DNA of 64,000 bases. Origin: an uncultured Rikenellaceae bacterium (GTDB lineage Bacteria; Bacteroidota; Bacteroidia; Bacteroidales; Rikenellaceae). The notes under the pieces were generated by a model that was not told the DNA's origin, ran no database searches, and worked only from the letters and a program-made list of their open reading frames with translations. Location: the NCBI GenBank assembly GCA_944325305.1, contig CALUZO010000014.1, positions 1 to 64,000 on the forward strand. Reading direction: 5' to 3'. The translations under genes were made by a program, and so were the position numbers. Shown piece after piece: positions 37,076-47,259 of this stretch (position 1 is its first letter; each line of letters begins with the position of its first letter).

Positions 37076-38017
37076 ATGGCAAAAAGAAATTATCTTTCAG
37101 TAACACTCAAAGGTATAGGCATGGGTACGGCCGACGTCATACCGGGGGTGTCCGGCGGCACAATAGCATTCATAACAGGCATATACGAGGAATTGCTCGA
37201 CTCGATAAAAAGCATCGACCTGACAGCCGTAAAACTGCTCTTCACGTTACGGCTTAAAGAATTCTGGAAAAAAATAAACGGCAACTTTCTGATTTCGCTC
37301 ATAGCCGGAATAGCATTGGCCGCTTTCACCCTGGCCAAGTTAATGACATGGCTGCTCGAAAATCACTCGATACCCGTATGGGCCTTCTTTTTCGGTCTGA
37401 TTGCGGCATCAACCGTAATAGTTTCCAAACGTGTCCCCAAATGGAGTTCGACAAATATACTCGCCCTCGCACTCGGCGCCGCAGCAGCCTACTTCCTGAC
37501 ACGCGTCACACCGACCACAACCCCAGATACATGGTGGTTCATAATGCTCTCCGGCGCTATCGCCATATGCGCCATGATTCTTCCGGGAATCTCCGGGGCC
37601 TTCATTCTAGTACTACTCGGGAAATACCACTACATTCTCAATGCGGTCACCGAACTCAATATAGGCATATTAGGAGTATTTCTGATCGGTGTTGTCATAG
37701 GGATACTGAGTTTCTCCAGGGCTTTGTCATGGCTGCTGCACCACTACCACAATATTACAATAGCCGCCTTGACCGGCTTCATGGTCGGTTCGCTCGCCAA
37801 GATATGGCCGTGGAAAACCGTAACCTTCATTTACAACAAAGAAGGCATGACGGAAATGGAACACAATGTTCTCCCAGGCCAATTCGAAGCCATGACCGGC
37901 GAAGATCCGCAATTGCTGACGGTCATAGGATTATGCCTCATCGGATTCGTCTTAATCTGGGCAATCGAGACCATAGCAAACAAAAAACAGGAGAAAACCA
38001 TCACGGCCAACGAATAA
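37076..38017 (+). CDS. popT: DUF368 undecaprenyl-phosphate transporter
   Basis: A 313-residue polytopic membrane protein of the DUF368 family, whose members recycle undecaprenyl phosphate across the inner membrane for cell-wall and glycan synthesis. The signature GMGTADVIPGVSGGTIAFITGIY is near the N-terminus and its internal repeat MILPGISGAFILVLLGKY near 172-190. About eight to ten helices are apparent. aroE starts 13 bases downstream and probably shares the transcript. Confidence 0.88.
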   Translation: MAKRNYLSVTLKGIGMGTADVIPGVSGGTIAFITGIYEELLDSIKSIDLTAVKLLFTLRLKEFWKKINGNFLISLIAGIALAAFTLAKLMTWLLENHSIPVWAFFFGLIAASTVIVSKRVPKWSSTNILALALGAAAAYFLTRVTPTTTPDTWWFIMLSGAIAICAMILPGISGAFILVLLGKYHYILNAVTELNIGILGVFLIGVVIGILSFSRALSWLLHHYHNITIAALTGFMVGSLAKIWPWKTVTFIYNKEGMTEMEHNVLPGQFEAMTGEDPQLLTVIGLCLIGFVLIWAIETIANKKQEKTITANE

Positions 38018-38030
38018 AAATTATCGAGAC

Positions 38031-38771
38031 ATGAAACAATTATACGGTCTTGTGGGCAGGAAGCTCGGCCATTCCTTTTCGCCACGGTATTTTGCGGAGA
38101 AATTCCGCAATGAAGGAATAGACGCCGAATTCCGCAATTTCGAACTTCCGACAATCGGAGAACTGCCCAAGATGCTCGCAGACAACCCCAACCTGAGAGG
38201 ATTCAATGTCACCATCCCATACAAAGAGGAGATAATGCCGCTGCTCGACGACATTGCACCCGAGGCCAGACGCATAGGTGCCGTCAACTGCGTGAAAATA
38301 GACAACGGAAAGCTCACGGGATACAATACCGACATTTACGGATTCCGCAAATCGCTCCTGAACCTTATCGGCGACGAACGGCCTGACGCTCTGGTATTCG
38401 GGACCGGAGGCGCAGCCAAAGCCGTCTGGTATGTACTCGACGAACTCGGAATCTCATTCCGGAAGGTCTCGCGCAGCAGAGCCAACGGCGACCTGACATA
38501 CGACGATCTCGCTGCCGAACCGAATACAGTAACAATAAGCAAACTGCTCGTCAACTCGACTCCGCTCGGAACTTTTCCAGACGTGGATGCATCACCCGAC
38601 ATCCCCTACTCCGCCATAACCCCCGCGCATTTCATGTTCGACCTCGTATACAACCCCGAGCAGACATTATTTATGAAAAAAGGGCAGGCTCAGGGCGCAC
38701 ATACATCCAACGGCTACGAGATGTTGATCGGACAGGCCGAAAAAGGATGGGAAATATGGACCAGGGACTAA
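38031..38771 (+). CDS. aroE: Shikimate dehydrogenase
   Basis: Reduces 3-dehydroshikimate with NADPH in the shikimate pathway. The 246-residue protein has the substrate-binding N-terminal domain (YGLVGRKLGHSFSP, FNVTIPYKEEIMP with the catalytic Lys, and IGAVNCVKI). A Rossmann domain with VFGTGGAAKAVWY at about 122-134 binds NADPH, and the C-terminal part has DLVYNPEQT. At 246 residues it is shorter than the 270 of enterobacterial AroE, typical for Bacteroidetes. Confidence 0.94.
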   Translation: MKQLYGLVGRKLGHSFSPRYFAEKFRNEGIDAEFRNFELPTIGELPKMLADNPNLRGFNVTIPYKEEIMPLLDDIAPEARRIGAVNCVKIDNGKLTGYNTDIYGFRKSLLNLIGDERPDALVFGTGGAAKAVWYVLDELGISFRKVSRSRANGDLTYDDLAAEPNTVTISKLLVNSTPLGTFPDVDASPDIPYSAITPAHFMFDLVYNPEQTLFMKKGQAQGAHTSNGYEMLIGQAEKGWEIWTRD

Positions 38772-39257
38772 TATGTTGAATAGTTAATCGACACGATAAA
38801 AAGCACAGACGACAAAACCGCAAATACCTCGGGAACACAACAGCCAAACCATCCATAAACTCAAGATACAAACACCGCATTGCATGCCGACCCCGCACAG
38901 CGACGTCGTACAGACATCACGAACAGTGACGACAGGAAACGGCACTGCAGCCCGTTCAATCAGCACACGATACGGCATCGCGTACATCATCAAACTCCGA
39001 CAGATTGGGAAATCGAGGTCTTACGCATAACGTTGCTCACACATATGCATCCAACCCCAAAGTAGGCGTCAGTCTGGAATCGACGGAACCCGATAACAGG
39101 AGACATAATTTAGAGGACGAGACAATTTTATACTCCGCATCCGCATGCGGCGCACACATCATGTCGGCCGTACCGATAACCCGCACGGCCCGCTACCGCT
39201 GAACCATGCGGGCGGCACCAACCACACATTCAAGGAAACAGTCGTGAAATGTCACGG
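38772..39257. other. Gap between convergent aroE and DUF2007 genes
   Basis: A 486-base intergenic stretch. The small open frames on both strands lack start signals and protein-like composition. I see no RNA gene or strong terminator. Confidence 0.45.
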
Positions 39258-39515
39258 TTATTCCTTGGTATTCTTCACCTCCTCCTTGAATGCCGCCTTA
39301 TCAAAATCGGCAGCGAGTATTTCACGCGCCTTCTTCTCGTCCTTTCTGGCAACCGCCAGGCGTATGTTCAAATCGCCACCGACAGGGAACACGGTACCCA
39401 TAGCCTCATCCAGAATATAGGCCTCTACGCCAGCCGACTCGAGCAGCGATTTGTGCAGGGAAGCATTGTTAATCCTGTCAAATGTCATCAAAACAACCAG
39501 ATCATCTTTTTCCAT
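39258..39515 (-). CDS. DUF2007 small protein
   Basis: An 85-residue cytosolic protein: VVLMTFDRINNASLHKSLLESAGVEAYILDE... then LNIRLAVARKDEKKAREIL. The ferredoxin-like beta-alpha-beta pattern and the 'asLLesaGIea' motif match DUF2007, labelled putative signal-transducing protein. I start at the ATG at 39515 (MEKDDLVVLM). The N-terminal extension to 39551 is not family-like. No function is known. Confidence 0.78.
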   Translation of the reverse strand: MEKDDLVVLMTFDRINNASLHKSLLESAGVEAYILDEAMGTVFPVGGDLNIRLAVARKDEKKAREILAADFDKAAFKEEVKNTKE

Positions 39516-39624
39516 AACAGTAGTTTTATTTAAATTCCAGCGTGCCCGCAAGCCGCTCTATAAATATACAAAAATATGTTGATAACTTGCCATACATTCC
39601 GGATGTTTTAGGTCGTTTTATATC

Positions 39625-39632
39625 TAACTTTG
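39625..39632 (+). promoter_or_regulatory. -7 box for dnaE
   Basis: TAACTTTG, 31 bases before the chosen ATG at 39663. Confidence 0.6.
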
Positions 39633-39662
39633 TGAGAAATCACCAGCAAGTTGCAGACCATA

Positions 39663-42600
39663 ATGGCTCAGTTAGTACACCTTCACGTCCATACTCAATA
39701 CTCTATACTCGACGGCGCCTCGCCTATAAAAGGCATCATAAAACGGGCCAAAGAGTTGGGGATGCCGGCCCTCGCCATAACCGACCACGGCAATATGTTC
39801 GGCGTCAAAGAGTTCCACGACACAGCCACAAAAGAGGGAATAAAACCTATCCTCGGATGTGAGGTTTACGTTGTCAAGAACCGTTTCGAAAAAGACAAGG
39901 ACGAAAAAGCCGGCGATCATCTCATATTACTCGCCAAAAACCTGAAGGGCTACCATAACCTCACAAAAATAGTTTCCTATTCGTGGACCGAAGGTTTCTA
40001 CTACAAGCCACGTATAGACAAACAACTGTTACGTGATTACCACGAAGGCTTGATATGCTGTTCGGCATGCCTTGGTGGCGAGCTTCCGCAGGCCATAATG
40101 CACGGCAATCCCGAAGATGCAGATAATGTCGTCAAAGAATTCAAAGCTATCTTCGGCGAGGATTACTACCTCGAAATGCAGCTTCATCCCTCGGGAGATC
40201 CCAAACGCGATGCCGAAGTCTATCAAAACCAGCTGAAGGTCAACAAGGTGATCCTTGAACTCGCACGGAAGTACGACATAAAATATATCGTTTCGAACGA
40301 TGTTCACTTCGTCATGGCCGAAGATGCTCTGGCTCACGACCGCCTGATATGCCTCAACACGGGAAAAGATCTGGACGACCCCAATCGCATGAGGTATACA
40401 TATCAGGAATACCTGAAGTCGGCGGACGAAATGCTCCAACTGTTTCCCGATCATCCCGAAGCCCTCGAAACCACTTTGGAAATAGCCGACAAGGTAGAGG
40501 ATTATTCCCTCGAACACAAGGCACTGATGCCCAAGTTCGACGTGCCTGAAGATTTCCATATCGACGAACAGGATTTGCGCGAAACGTTCACAAAACACAT
40601 AAAGGATGAGGAACTTCTGGCCGAAATAGCCAAGTACCCGACAATGGAAGAGTTCGTGACTGCCAATCCGACCCACAGGGAGAAACTGAATACAGCCAAA
40701 CAATTCCGCTATCTGCGGCACCTTACGTACGAAGGCGCTCACAGGCGCTACGGCGAACATATCGACGGAAACATCGCAAAACGTATCGAATACGAACTCG
40801 GCACGATAGAATGGATGGGATTCCCGGGTTATTTTCTCATCGTGTGGGACTTCATCAGGGCAGCTCGTAAAATGGGCGTGGCGGTAGGTCCCGGACGTGG
40901 CTCAGCAGCCGGTTCGGTAGTAGCGTACTGTCTTGGCATTACCAACATAGACCCTGTCAAATACGACCTGCTATTCGAACGTTTTCTCAACCCAGAGCGC
41001 ATCTCGATGCCCGATATCGACATCGACTTCGATGAAGACGGACGTGCGGACGTACTTAAATATGTCACACAAAAGTACGGGCAGAAACGCGTGGCACAGA
41101 TCATCACCTTCGGTACGATGGCTCCCAAAATGGCCATCCGCGACGTAGCGCGCGTACAGGGGCTGCCACTGGCAGACAGCGACCGTCTGGCCAAACTCGT
41201 CCCGGACAAGATCGCAAACGGCAAGGACGAAACACCTTTCCAGCGCGTATACAAAGACTCTCCGGAACTCGCAGCCGAAAGAGATTCAGGAAACCAACTC
41301 ATACGCGATACGCTTAAATACGCCGAGAAGTTGGAAGGATCCGTACGCCAGACCGGAGTGCATGCCTGCGGGGTCATAATCGGACCGGACGACCTCGAAA
41401 ACTACGCTCCGCTGGCCGTCGCCAAGGACGCGGACCTCAATGTAGTGCAGTACGAAGGCAAACTGGTCGAAAGTGTCGGACTCATAAAAATGGACTTCCT
41501 CGGTCTGAAGACCCTTTCCATAATCAAGGATGCCCTGGACAACATCGAAAAAACGCGTGGAATAAAACTCGACATAGACGCCATTCCGCTCGACGACGCC
41601 GAAACATACGAACTTTACAGCCGCGGCGATACCACCGGTCTGTTCCAGTTCGAATCGCCGGGTATGAAAAAACACCTGCGCAACCTGAAGCCTTCGCGTT
41701 TCGAAGACCTTATAGCCATGAACGCACTCTACCGCCCGGGGCCTATGGAGTACATCCCTTCGTTCATCGCCCGCAAACACGGCCTGGAAAAGGTGGAATA
41801 CGACATCCCCGACATGGAAGAATACCTTTCAGACACATACGGAATCACCGTTTATCAGGAACAGGTCATGCTTCTGTCGCAAAAACTCGCCGGATTTACC
41901 GGGGGCCAGGCCGATACTCTGCGTAAGGCGATGGGTAAAAAACAGAAAGCCGTGCTCGACAAACTGAAACCCCAGTTCCTGGAAGGCGTGCAGAAAAACG
42001 GGCACGATGCCAAGATATGCGAAAAAATATGGAGCGACTGGGAAGCATTCGCATCATACGCGTTCAACAAGTCGCACTCGACATGCTACGCCTACGTTTC
42101 ATACCAGACGGCCTATCTGAAGGCACACTACCCTTCCGAATTCATGGCCGCCCTCCTGAGCCGCAACCTCTCGGACATAAAGAAACTGAGTTTCTTCATG
42201 GATGAATGCAAGCGTATGGGAATACAGGTATACGGACCTGACGTGAACGAAAGCTGGCAGCGTTTCTCGGCAGACAAACAAGGCAACGTTCGTTTCGGGC
42301 TCGCCGCCGTAAAGGGCGTCGGAGAGGCTGCCGTACAAAGCCTCGTCGAAGAACGCGAAGCCCACGGACGCTTTACATCCATCTACGATCTGGTGGAACG
42401 CGTCAATCTCCAGGTACTTAACAAGAAGAACCTCGAATGCCTCGCCATGGCAGGGGCGCTCGATGGCATCAGCGGATTCAGCCGCTGCCGTTTCTTTGCA
42501 CCGGTAGATACGAAAGACGGCAACGAAAGCACTTTCCTCGAACAACTGATGCGTTACGGCAGCCGAATGCAAAGCGAAAAAAACAACTCACAACAAAGCC

Positions 42601-43307
42601 TTTTCGGTGGCAGCGACACTGTCGAGATACAGAAACCCGCCATACCATCAGCACCCGAGTGGACAAAACTCGAACTGCTCAACAAAGAACGCGACGTCAT
42701 CGGTATGTACCTTTCATCACATCCGCTGGATGAGTACAAGGTGATAATCAACAATTTCTGTTCGATGTCCGTATCAGAGCTCGAGAATCTCACGGAGCAC
42801 AAAAACAAAGAATTCATCGTGGCTGGCATGGTTACTGCAGTGCAAAACCTTGTAACCAAAACAGGCAAGCCTTTCGGGCGGTTCACACTCGAGGACTACA
42901 ACGGTTCGTACCAATTCTCGCTGTTCGGGAAGGACTACGAGAATTTCCGCAAGTTCCTCTACCAGGACTACTACTTGCTGGTACGAGGGAAAATAGCCCC
43001 GCGACCATATAACGACAAGGAGTTCGAACCAAGAATCACCTCGATCATGCAACTGGCCGAAGCAAAAGAGACACTGATAAAAGAGATGACGTTGACGATC
43101 CCGGTGAAGGAGATAACCGCCGAGGTAGTGCAGAATCTGACCGATGTCGTAAAAAGTTCGACTGGCAATATCCTTTTCCGGGTGAAGGTGGTCGATCCGG
43201 AGAACGAAATATCGCTCGGACTATATTCGCGCACATTCCGTATTAACCTGAGTTCCGAACTGATACGCTTCTGCGAACAGGGCGAATACAAGTTCTCGCT
43301 GATATAA
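39663..43307 (+). CDS. dnaE: DNA polymerase III subunit alpha
   Basis: Replicative DNA polymerase of the C family, 1214 residues. N-terminal PHP domain (LVHLHVHTQYSILDGASP, ITDHGNMFG), the polymerase core with the catalytic aspartates in PDIDIDFDEDGR, the GPGRGSAAGS motif, helix-hairpin-helix region and a C-terminal OB domain (about 1010-1100). I prefer the ATG at 39663 (MAQLVHLHVH) over the ATG four codons upstream (39651) because family members begin close to the HLHVH motif. trxA follows after 46 bases. Confidence 0.96.
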   Translation: MAQLVHLHVHTQYSILDGASPIKGIIKRAKELGMPALAITDHGNMFGVKEFHDTATKEGIKPILGCEVYVVKNRFEKDKDEKAGDHLILLAKNLKGYHNLTKIVSYSWTEGFYYKPRIDKQLLRDYHEGLICCSACLGGELPQAIMHGNPEDADNVVKEFKAIFGEDYYLEMQLHPSGDPKRDAEVYQNQLKVNKVILELARKYDIKYIVSNDVHFVMAEDALAHDRLICLNTGKDLDDPNRMRYTYQEYLKSADEMLQLFPDHPEALETTLEIADKVEDYSLEHKALMPKFDVPEDFHIDEQDLRETFTKHIKDEELLAEIAKYPTMEEFVTANPTHREKLNTAKQFRYLRHLTYEGAHRRYGEHIDGNIAKRIEYELGTIEWMGFPGYFLIVWDFIRAARKMGVAVGPGRGSAAGSVVAYCLGITNIDPVKYDLLFERFLNPERISMPDIDIDFDEDGRADVLKYVTQKYGQKRVAQIITFGTMAPKMAIRDVARVQGLPLADSDRLAKLVPDKIANGKDETPFQRVYKDSPELAAERDSGNQLIRDTLKYAEKLEGSVRQTGVHACGVIIGPDDLENYAPLAVAKDADLNVVQYEGKLVESVGLIKMDFLGLKTLSIIKDALDNIEKTRGIKLDIDAIPLDDAETYELYSRGDTTGLFQFESPGMKKHLRNLKPSRFEDLIAMNALYRPGPMEYIPSFIARKHGLEKVEYDIPDMEEYLSDTYGITVYQEQVMLLSQKLAGFTGGQADTLRKAMGKKQKAVLDKLKPQFLEGVQKNGHDAKICEKIWSDWEAFASYAFNKSHSTCYAYVSYQTAYLKAHYPSEFMAALLSRNLSDIKKLSFFMDECKRMGIQVYGPDVNESWQRFSADKQGNVRFGLAAVKGVGEAAVQSLVEEREAHGRFTSIYDLVERVNLQVLNKKNLECLAMAGALDGISGFSRCRFFAPVDTKDGNESTFLEQLMRYGSRMQSEKNNSQQSLFGGSDTVEIQKPAIPSAPEWTKLELLNKERDVIGMYLSSHPLDEYKVIINNFCSMSVSELENLTEHKNKEFIVAGMVTAVQNLVTKTGKPFGRFTLEDYNGSYQFSLFGKDYENFRKFLYQDYYLLVRGKIAPRPYNDKEFEPRITSIMQLAEAKETLIKEMTLTIPVKEITAEVVQNLTDVVKSSTGNILFRVKVVDPENEISLGLYSRTFRINLSSELIRFCEQGEYKFSLI

Positions 43308-43353
43308 TAACAATCCGCATACAAACGTTTCAATCAAGATAAAAACTAAAATT

Positions 43354-43668
43354 ATGGCACAAGCAATCACAAAAGACAACATCCAGGCAATACTCGATTC
43401 AGGGAAACCCGTAGTAATAGACTTCTGGGCTGAATGGTGCGGCCCCTGCCGCATGATAGCACCGGCAATCGAAGATCTCGCAAACGAATTCGCCGACAAG
43501 GCTATCATAGGAAAATGCGACATCGAGGAACAGAACGACCTCGCAGTCAAATACTCGATCCGCAATATACCGACCGTACTTTTCATAAAAAACGGCGAAA
43601 TCGTAGACAAACAGATCGGCGCATGCGCCAAAGACGCACTGAAAGAAAAACTCGAAAAGATACTTTAA
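43354..43668 (+). CDS. trxA: Thioredoxin
   Basis: A 104-residue thioredoxin with the active site WCGPC at 28-32, the cis-proline in IRNIPTVLFIKNG and no signal peptide, so it is cytosolic. General protein disulfide reductase, presumably served by a thioredoxin reductase elsewhere. It may be read with dnaE (46-base gap). Confidence 0.95.
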   Translation: MAQAITKDNIQAILDSGKPVVIDFWAEWCGPCRMIAPAIEDLANEFADKAIIGKCDIEEQNDLAVKYSIRNIPTVLFIKNGEIVDKQIGACAKDALKEKLEKIL

Positions 43669-43996
43669 GACATTTGTCAAACGGTTAGAGGTTTGACAAA
43701 CGGCATCACGTCACAACCAAGCAATCACGGCGGACGGCGAAGAGCAAACATGCATTTAAGATTTAGCCCCTCGCTTACCGACAATCCGATTGGCTGACCC
43801 CTCTGAGCACCAAATCTTTTCACTGCAGGGCATTAAAAAGACTCCCAAGAAGGCCCAGAGATGAAAACTGTGGACACAAGGTATTTTCTCGATCTTAATG
43901 ACAAAAAAGCGAAAGACGCGTCTTTCGCTTTTTTGTCATATCGCCGATATACCATAATTGTTCGGGACGGTTATTGCCACGCACATGATTTTTCAC
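43669..43996. other. Structured intergenic region after trxA
   Basis: About 330 bases without a protein gene but rich in inverted repeats. TTTGTCAAAC/GTTTGACAAA lie at 43673-43682 and 43691-43700, AAGATTT and AAATCTT face each other across about 50 bases near 43757-43820, and the perfect palindromic terminator lies at 43899-43938. This could be the trxA 3' end plus a small RNA, but no matching -7 box was found. Confidence 0.4.
43899..43938. terminator. Perfect 20-base palindromic terminator
   Basis: Arms 43899-43918 and 43919-43938 are exact complements. The right arm contains TTTTTT, so it can act in either direction. Confidence 0.75.
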
Positions 43997-44041
43997 TAAC
44001 TTGCATCACTGAAATCACCTCGCAAATCAGTGAAAAAACCG

Positions 44042-45322
44042 ATGAAAAGACTTTCCATATTACTCCTTCTGTTGTGTTCCGCAACAGCAACCTACGCCAA
44101 GCCCAAACCTCTGAAGAAACTCACCGTAACCGTCGATGCAGCAGGCTTCGAACGTAAAAACCCAATAGCATCGCTCGACATGAACGTCTATGAATTCGAC
44201 GGCAAAACAATCTCCGTAAAACAAATCACGGATTCGGGGACCGAACCATGCACAAGCCAGATAGAAGATTACGACGGAAAGAAAACTCTTTACTGGCGCA
44301 TAAACGGCAATATGGAGGCAGACGCAACACTATCTTTCGTTGTTGAGATAACTCCCGAACAACCTTTGTCGGAACCTGTCATGCAAGCAAAAATAGAAAA
44401 GGAGGGAACAATCGTACTGACAAGGAAAGGCACGCCTATTCTGGCCTACAATACCCGAATGTCCCGTCTGCCACACGGAGTAGACCCGGCATACAGCCGC
44501 AACGGGTATATCCATCCTGCGTGGTCGCCGTCGGGTTATATCCTCACCGACGTCTCTCCGGAGGACCATGCCCATCATTACGGATTCTGGAACCCATGGA
44601 CATCGGTAGACTACGACGGCGAACACTACGATCTCTGGAATATCGGAGACAAAACAGGTACGGTACTGCTCGACTCGGTTGTGAGAACCTCTGCGGGCGA
44701 TCTTTTTGCCGACCTGCTGGTAACACATAAACATATAATCTTCCAGAAGCAACAGGAACGTACATATGTCAACGTGGACAATATCGTCACGATAACGCCA
44801 AAGAAAAGAGTGACTATCCTTAACGAACTGCTCGACGTACGGGCATGGGACAACGGTGAAGGGATATTCGTATGGGACTTCATATCCGACCAGGCCCCAG
44901 CAACCGATTTGCCGGTAGTGCTTTCCGCTTACCGTTACGGCGGATTCTGCTGGCGGGCCAATCCGGAATTCGACAACGACAATGTCCGCATGTTGTCGTC
45001 GGAAGGCAAAGGACGCAAGGAGATTGATGCCACGAAAGCCCGTTGGATAGTGACTACCGCCGATACCGAACAAGGCGCAAAAAGCGTACTGATGATGAGC
45101 TATCCGGAAAATCATGCCTACCCGGAACCTCTTCGTGTGTGGGACAGCGGCAAAGTGATGGTCAATTATGCACCATCGAAATTCGAGGACTGGACAATGG
45201 AACCGGGACAAAACTACCGTCTGAAATATCGTGTGGTAACGTCGGACAGAGAGATAACCGCCACCGAAGCCGAGCGCTTGTGGACGGAATTCGCCTGTCC
45301 TGTGAAAGTGACGGTGAAATAA
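44042..45322 (+). CDS. DUF6807 (PmoA-family) secreted protein
   Basis: A 426-residue exported protein: signal peptide MKRLSILLLLLCSATATYA, then a beta-rich fold. Landmarks of the 'methane oxygenase PmoA family'/DUF6807 are RNGYIHPAWSPSGYILTD, EDHAHHYGFWNPW and WRANPEFDNDN. Despite the name the family has no shown link to methane oxidation. In Bacteroidetes it occurs near glycoside-degradation genes and probably binds or acts on carbohydrates. I use the ATG at 44042; one four codons upstream (44030) is also possible. A weak -7 box (TAACTTG) lies at 43997-44003. Confidence 0.8.
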   Translation: MKRLSILLLLLCSATATYAKPKPLKKLTVTVDAAGFERKNPIASLDMNVYEFDGKTISVKQITDSGTEPCTSQIEDYDGKKTLYWRINGNMEADATLSFVVEITPEQPLSEPVMQAKIEKEGTIVLTRKGTPILAYNTRMSRLPHGVDPAYSRNGYIHPAWSPSGYILTDVSPEDHAHHYGFWNPWTSVDYDGEHYDLWNIGDKTGTVLLDSVVRTSAGDLFADLLVTHKHIIFQKQQERTYVNVDNIVTITPKKRVTILNELLDVRAWDNGEGIFVWDFISDQAPATDLPVVLSAYRYGGFCWRANPEFDNDNVRMLSSEGKGRKEIDATKARWIVTTADTEQGAKSVLMMSYPENHAYPEPLRVWDSGKVMVNYAPSKFEDWTMEPGQNYRLKYRVVTSDREITATEAERLWTEFACPVKVTVK

Positions 45323-45509
45323 CACGGGAAAACCAAAAACATTACCGTACGGCATTCGCGTTATTTTCACATACGACCAAACGGGGACCAAGGTTTTTCA
45401 GGCATGACGACCCAATTACCGCAAAAGCACAATAAATCGAGCGTATTCCCCTAACTGACGGCATAGGAATACCCTGACGTCCAGCGTACAGACGAAAGAC
45501 CAGTATGGC

Positions 45510-45761
45510 CTACCTATATTTGTGTGCCGTGATTATGGTAAGGCTGTCGGCATTCACCGTTATTTCGCATCCGGCGACACGCACATTCCAATTATTGCCG
45601 CGCCGCGTAACGACCGACTCCGGCAACACGATCGAGGCGGCACACCACCCGACGATATCACCCGTATCTAATCCCAGGTTGTGCCCAGCCCTCTCCGCCC
45701 CGAGTTCTGTCGTATGCAGGAACTTCAGACTATCTATCAATTTATCTTTCTCGCTGAACAT
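45510..45761 (-). CDS. DUF3781 small protein
   Basis: An 83-residue protein: LKFLHTTELGAERAGHNLGLDTGDIVGWC, then RRGNNWNVRVAGCEITVNADSLTIITAH. This matches the DUF3781 pattern (LHTTELG near the start, ITVNA...TIITAHK at the end). I use the ATG at 45761, which begins 17 bases after the stop of the sulfatase-maturase gene on the same strand. A longer frame would overlap that gene. Function unknown. The location suggests co-transcription with the maturase. Confidence 0.75.
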   Translation of the reverse strand: MFSEKDKLIDSLKFLHTTELGAERAGHNLGLDTGDIVGWCAASIVLPESVVTRRGNNWNVRVAGCEITVNADSLTIITAHKYR

Positions 45762-45778
45762 ACCCCCGGAGCGGCGTT

Positions 45779-47047
45779 TTACATGAATCCCATGCGCTGA
45801 CGCGCCCACTGCATGACCATCGCCGGCGGCTGCTGTCGCTTCAGACAATCCGACATAAACTTCATATAGGGATCGACATGGCTGAAGAAAAGCTTATATC
45901 CCCGGCAGAGCGTATTCAGATTCTTCTCCCCGTTAGCGGCAATATCGAAACGGTGTTTCGGGCACTCCCCACGACAAGCAAAATACCACTTGCATTTCAG
46001 ACACTCGGCCGGAAGCGAATTGCGTTTGTCGATGCCGAACTTGAACTGTTTCTTCGATCTCACCATACCGAGCATATCGTCTTGCATGATATTGCCCAAT
46101 TTATATTCCGGATACACATAGTGGTCGCACGAGTACACATCACCGTTATGTTCCACCACAAGCGCGTCTCCGCACGTTTCGGCAAATGAACAAAGACTCG
46201 GCGGGACTCCATGCCACTGTGCCAGCGCCACGTCGAAAAGCTGTACATAATACTGTCCAACGTCGCTCATAACCCACTCGTCGAACACGTCGCACATGAA
46301 ACGGCCGAAACCTTCGGGCGACACCGACCACTCAGCCAACCGCGAGCCAGGATGACCGGGGGGCACAATAACCGGACGATTGCTGCCCGGGACATCGACA
46401 ATGTGCTCGACCACCGGCAGAAACTGCATGTAATGACTTCCTATCGACTTCATGAAACGGTAAACCTCGGCCCCGCGACCCTCGCATTTCTTATTGACAG
46501 TCGAGAGAGTGTTGTACTCCACACCGTAAAGCGACATCATCTCGATATTCTCCACTATTTTATCGAAAGTGGGTTTTCCACCCTTGTCGAGACGATAGGC
46601 GTCGTGTATATCTTTCGGGCCGTCGATGGACACGCCGACAAGGAAATTATTTTCTCGGAAAAACTCGCACCACTCTCTATTCAACAGCGTCCCGTTGGTC
46701 TGGATATTGTTATCTATCTTTTTGTTGCCCTTGTATTTCTGCTGGAATTCGACTGCCTTGCGATAGTAGTCGAGGCCTGCAAGCAGGGGTTCACCGCCAT
46801 GCCATCCGAAGGTCACCACCGGGATGTCATTGGCCTCGATATATTGACGTATAAACTCTTCGAGCAGTTCGTAGTTCATCTTGGGTTGACGACGGCCATA
46901 GAGCTCGGCCTTGTCGAGATAATAACAATAACTGCAATCGAGATTGCAAAGCGACCCTATGGGCTTTATCATGCTCGAAAAAGCCGTTCTGCGTGAAGAT
47001 TTCAGTGCGTCGCCGAATGTGAGCGACCGTTTGCGATCAAAAGCCAT
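45779..47047 (-). CDS. Anaerobic sulfatase-maturating enzyme (radical SAM/SPASM)
   Basis: Converts an active-site Cys or Ser of sulfatases to formylglycine. The 422-residue protein has the radical-SAM cluster motif CNLDCSYCYY (about 33-42) and the family segments TFGWHGGEPLLAGLDYY and QTNGTLLN. A C-terminal SPASM-type region has CSFAETCGDALVVEHNGDVYSCDHYV and CLKCKWYFACRGECPKHRF, which bind two auxiliary clusters. I use the ATG at 47047 (MAFDRKRSL). No sulfatase gene lies in the window, so the substrate is elsewhere. Confidence 0.92.
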   Translation of the reverse strand: MAFDRKRSLTFGDALKSSRRTAFSSMIKPIGSLCNLDCSYCYYLDKAELYGRRQPKMNYELLEEFIRQYIEANDIPVVTFGWHGGEPLLAGLDYYRKAVEFQQKYKGNKKIDNNIQTNGTLLNREWCEFFRENNFLVGVSIDGPKDIHDAYRLDKGGKPTFDKIVENIEMMSLYGVEYNTLSTVNKKCEGRGAEVYRFMKSIGSHYMQFLPVVEHIVDVPGSNRPVIVPPGHPGSRLAEWSVSPEGFGRFMCDVFDEWVMSDVGQYYVQLFDVALAQWHGVPPSLCSFAETCGDALVVEHNGDVYSCDHYVYPEYKLGNIMQDDMLGMVRSKKQFKFGIDKRNSLPAECLKCKWYFACRGECPKHRFDIAANGEKNLNTLCRGYKLFFSHVDPYMKFMSDCLKRQQPPAMVMQWARQRMGFM

Positions 47048-47259
47048 GAATTGGTTGATAATGGGTATAAAATTACTCAATCGACCGATATCAAACAAAC
47101 CCTATCAGGGATTTATTATCCCCAACGACAAAATAATGCCATGCCCAATCCACCAAATGGGTTGACAGTTAATCGGAAATAAACTATCTTGCTCTGGAAA
47201 TATGCATTTGCACGACAGATTTATGTATTGTCAGCTTTACAAGAATTAAATATTGTGCC

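Noticed and set aside
38772..39257. Short frames between aroE and the DUF2007 gene considered as genes
   Set aside because: No start signals, no protein-like composition, and they overlap each other on several frames.
44330..45391. 353-codon minus-strand frame over the DUF6807 gene
   Set aside because: Antisense shadow of a gene with a clear signal peptide and family motifs.
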